A stretch of 6,314 nucleotides of DNA, taken from NCBI GenBank assembly GCA_011065005.1, contig JAAKFP010000154.1:1-6314 (forward strand), written 5' to 3'. The position numbers and the translations under genes were made by a program. The DNA is from Chlamydiota bacterium. GTDB lineage: Bacteria; Chlamydiota; Chlamydiia; Chlamydiales; Waddliaceae. The notes below the pieces were generated by a model, which made no database searches, was not told where the DNA came from, and saw only the letters and a list, made by a program, of their open reading frames with translations. This document shows, one piece after another, positions 5,901 to 6,314 of this stretch; position 1 is the first letter of the stretch; each line of letters starts with the position of its first letter.

Positions 5901-6199
5901 CAGTTTCTGTTGTCCTTAAACATGGTGCTTCTCCATTTGCAGTTGGAAGAGGGGGTTTATACTATCATAAAATGCCTAGTGCGCTATCTGAGAGTAGGCA
6001 GGTAACAAGGAGACTGTTTGAAAAAATGAAATTCCTTTTTTCTCATTTATCTGAAGAAGATCAAGAAAAGCTGATCACAATAACAGGTCGAGATTCAGGC
6101 CCATTTCAGGCTTGGAAACAATATACACTGCCTACTTCAGAACAAGAATGGCAATTCTTAGGACGTCTGTATCAAAGACGTTTTGGTTGGATTTCTTAA
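2990..6199 (+). CDS. Large ankyrin-repeat protein with helical N-terminal region, candidate secreted effector
   Basis: The 1069-residue product has two parts. Residues 1 to about 680 are largely helical and charged, with probable coiled coil at about 284-325 (MEAEEIIRISQTIDTVEKEM and onward); I recognise no named domain. Two R-x4-H motifs occur there: R394-D-Y-F-E-H399 (followed by PED) and R605-N-F-Q-T-H610. Both resemble HEPN RNase motifs. Residues about 681-985 are ankyrin repeats, clearest at 717-749 (LRPLHYAAESGFMEMAQLLV), 853-886 (GQSVLHAA), 885-917 (GQKNTPLHNAVA), 920-953 (GNTPLLNAC) and 954-985; weaker ones start near 681, 750 and 813. A C-terminal tail of about 80 residues follows. 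There is no signal peptide or membrane segment. Ankyrin repeats bind proteins, and intracellular bacteria often use such proteins as type III or IV effectors; the effector role here is inference. The start is supported by GGAG 7 nt upstream. The frame is intact and the gene stands alone. Confidence 0.9.
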   Translation: MPQGLLPFFPAGMTHINSIVAFEKRDEKVNPDEVFYISLAAQISDLSLQIFIPLNRLIFPQTDTIAPRGSFLKRDYRDPLKYFKKSQNLIRLESILRILEGGRLRLEGTRVLLTLSRYFEALSVYGGTLTANHWVFEEDSLSLTIWSMLSYYCHCLDEFSEECPHIIHLINKKLIEAFEKDVTIFREIFEYETLKEQHDHLTLKRIELQMQKFYELTWEQPTFAKGRRNIHMPRMIASLNFPERRELSAIERRKVFSPQEKYKRAEKVWDTLSSSHPARDRVMEAEEIIRISQTIDTVEKEMNKRKSIIELRTQRAALNEVKRTLQGLFEYEQLGIGLQCTQQLLQSDTADPAALTQWLIVLRESLKMMVTDKTLNISLIHSLSTLSNLIKTIRDYFEHPEDYVLKLNHSSKANKSNQRLSLEAGLFNELKRMGRKVISLMEVRQKKMHQILRPHPNIDPQDVLTAFASRNAQQDEGLSNARKLACEEYPAVIEFAERVIDKRNHEKVDKQFLFIPFPRDLPPRELLDRLQEGCKALRSLTSSLRRSQLEKKILEEMPFRLMIQRQISVAARLLEQFMKLLKKDHIEDSPYETLENVYFEARDARNFQTHDLWREDIQGVVNAVYLLGYDCPEVLSSLLKPAPFSQNSLEARVIQKVVHGRLTQKKLNQAIARSFNLNAYDDKNRSLLHFLACNPSNTNLRLAQFVIKKGGNIHQADYAQLRPLHYAAESGFMEMAQLLVEQGAVVDAHSCSGTPTEVAQYHEYTALAQFLSNQRGMSRSSNAKALLDAVNSLDVEKIRNLIARDYDPLADFDGSLPLVALFDKAFVPFHLQIDIARILFQAGADINQQEPSSGQSVLHAATTYTDEVEVITFLMSFHPNINLQDGQKNTPLHNAVACKNKRWVRTLLQAGASVNEKEDSLGNTPLLNACNMNQPSSEIIEALLKYGANAEAENEFGSVLHHVVDRGTADAVSVVLKHGASPFAVGRGGLYYHKMPSALSESRQVTRRLFEKMKFLFSHLSEEDQEKLITITGRDSGPFQAWKQYTLPTSEQEWQFLGRLYQRRFGWIS

Positions 6200-6314
6200 G
6201 TGTCAGCAGGTGCATACATTTCCCTTCCAGAGTAGCCCCATTTAAACCGAACCACTTAACTTCAGTATTGGCCAATCGTTTTAGTTCGTTTCTTTTAGGC
6301 TATTAGCTTAGGGC
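6200..6314. other. Downstream tail without an identified gene
   Basis: No terminator hairpin, RNA gene or start codon with ribosome binding site is visible in the 115 bases after the ankyrin gene. One minus-strand frame stays open from about 6299 into the ankyrin gene (reading RNELKRLANTEVKWFGLNGA), and a plus-strand frame is open too. Neither can be called a gene from this length; either could be the edge of a repeat or gene remnant. Confidence 0.35.

Noticed and set aside
6255..6263. GAAGTTAAG on the minus strand, a 5S rRNA-like string.
   Set aside because: The surrounding bases lack the other conserved 5S parts (CCGAAC before it, GATGGTA and GAGAGTAGG after it).

Overview
The window is AT-rich accessory DNA with bacterial genes. 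The mix suggests an amoeba-associated or obligate intracellular bacterium: an inositol-catabolism gene fragment, a REP-type transposase with its palindromic repeats, two small proteins of unknown function, and a very long helical/ankyrin protein of the kind such bacteria secrete into hosts. An environmental chlamydia (Parachlamydiales/Simkaniaceae type) is my first guess and a Legionella-like organism the second. This is inference from gene style; no ribosomal or other marker gene is present.

Layout. Positions 1-354 (minus) hold the first 118 codons of iolB, running off the left edge. Divergent from it is a Y1/HUH transposase of the RAYT type (488-1018, plus). Its stop codon lies inside a 402-bp element (1016-1417) bounded by 64-bp, nearly perfect inverted arms. 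Each arm carries a small GC-rich REP-like hairpin. A 153-bp MITE-like sequence appears to be inserted in this element; it has terminal inverted repeats and 9-bp flanking duplications. A two-gene minus-strand unit follows (221-aa protein at 1687-2352, overlapped by an 84-aa acidic protein at 1449-1703) and converges on the transposase across the element. A second, diverged copy of the element lies at about 2413-2620 and preserves the site without the insertion. The stretch 2621-2989 has no gene but contains a 17-bp direct repeat and a perfect 28-bp palindrome. The rest (2990-6199, plus) is one 1069-codon gene: about 680 residues of helical sequence of unknown fold, then about eight ankyrin repeats. 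The last 115 bases hold no gene I can support.

How the parts relate. The transposase and the hairpin elements probably form a RAYT/REP pair, with the transposase acting on or derived from the same repeat family. The hairpins also lie where they could terminate the two converging transcripts. The ankyrin gene has its own ribosome binding site and upstream region and looks like an independent unit. Two R-x4-H motifs in its helical part resemble HEPN RNase motifs, which is the most speculative but potentially most informative functional hint here.
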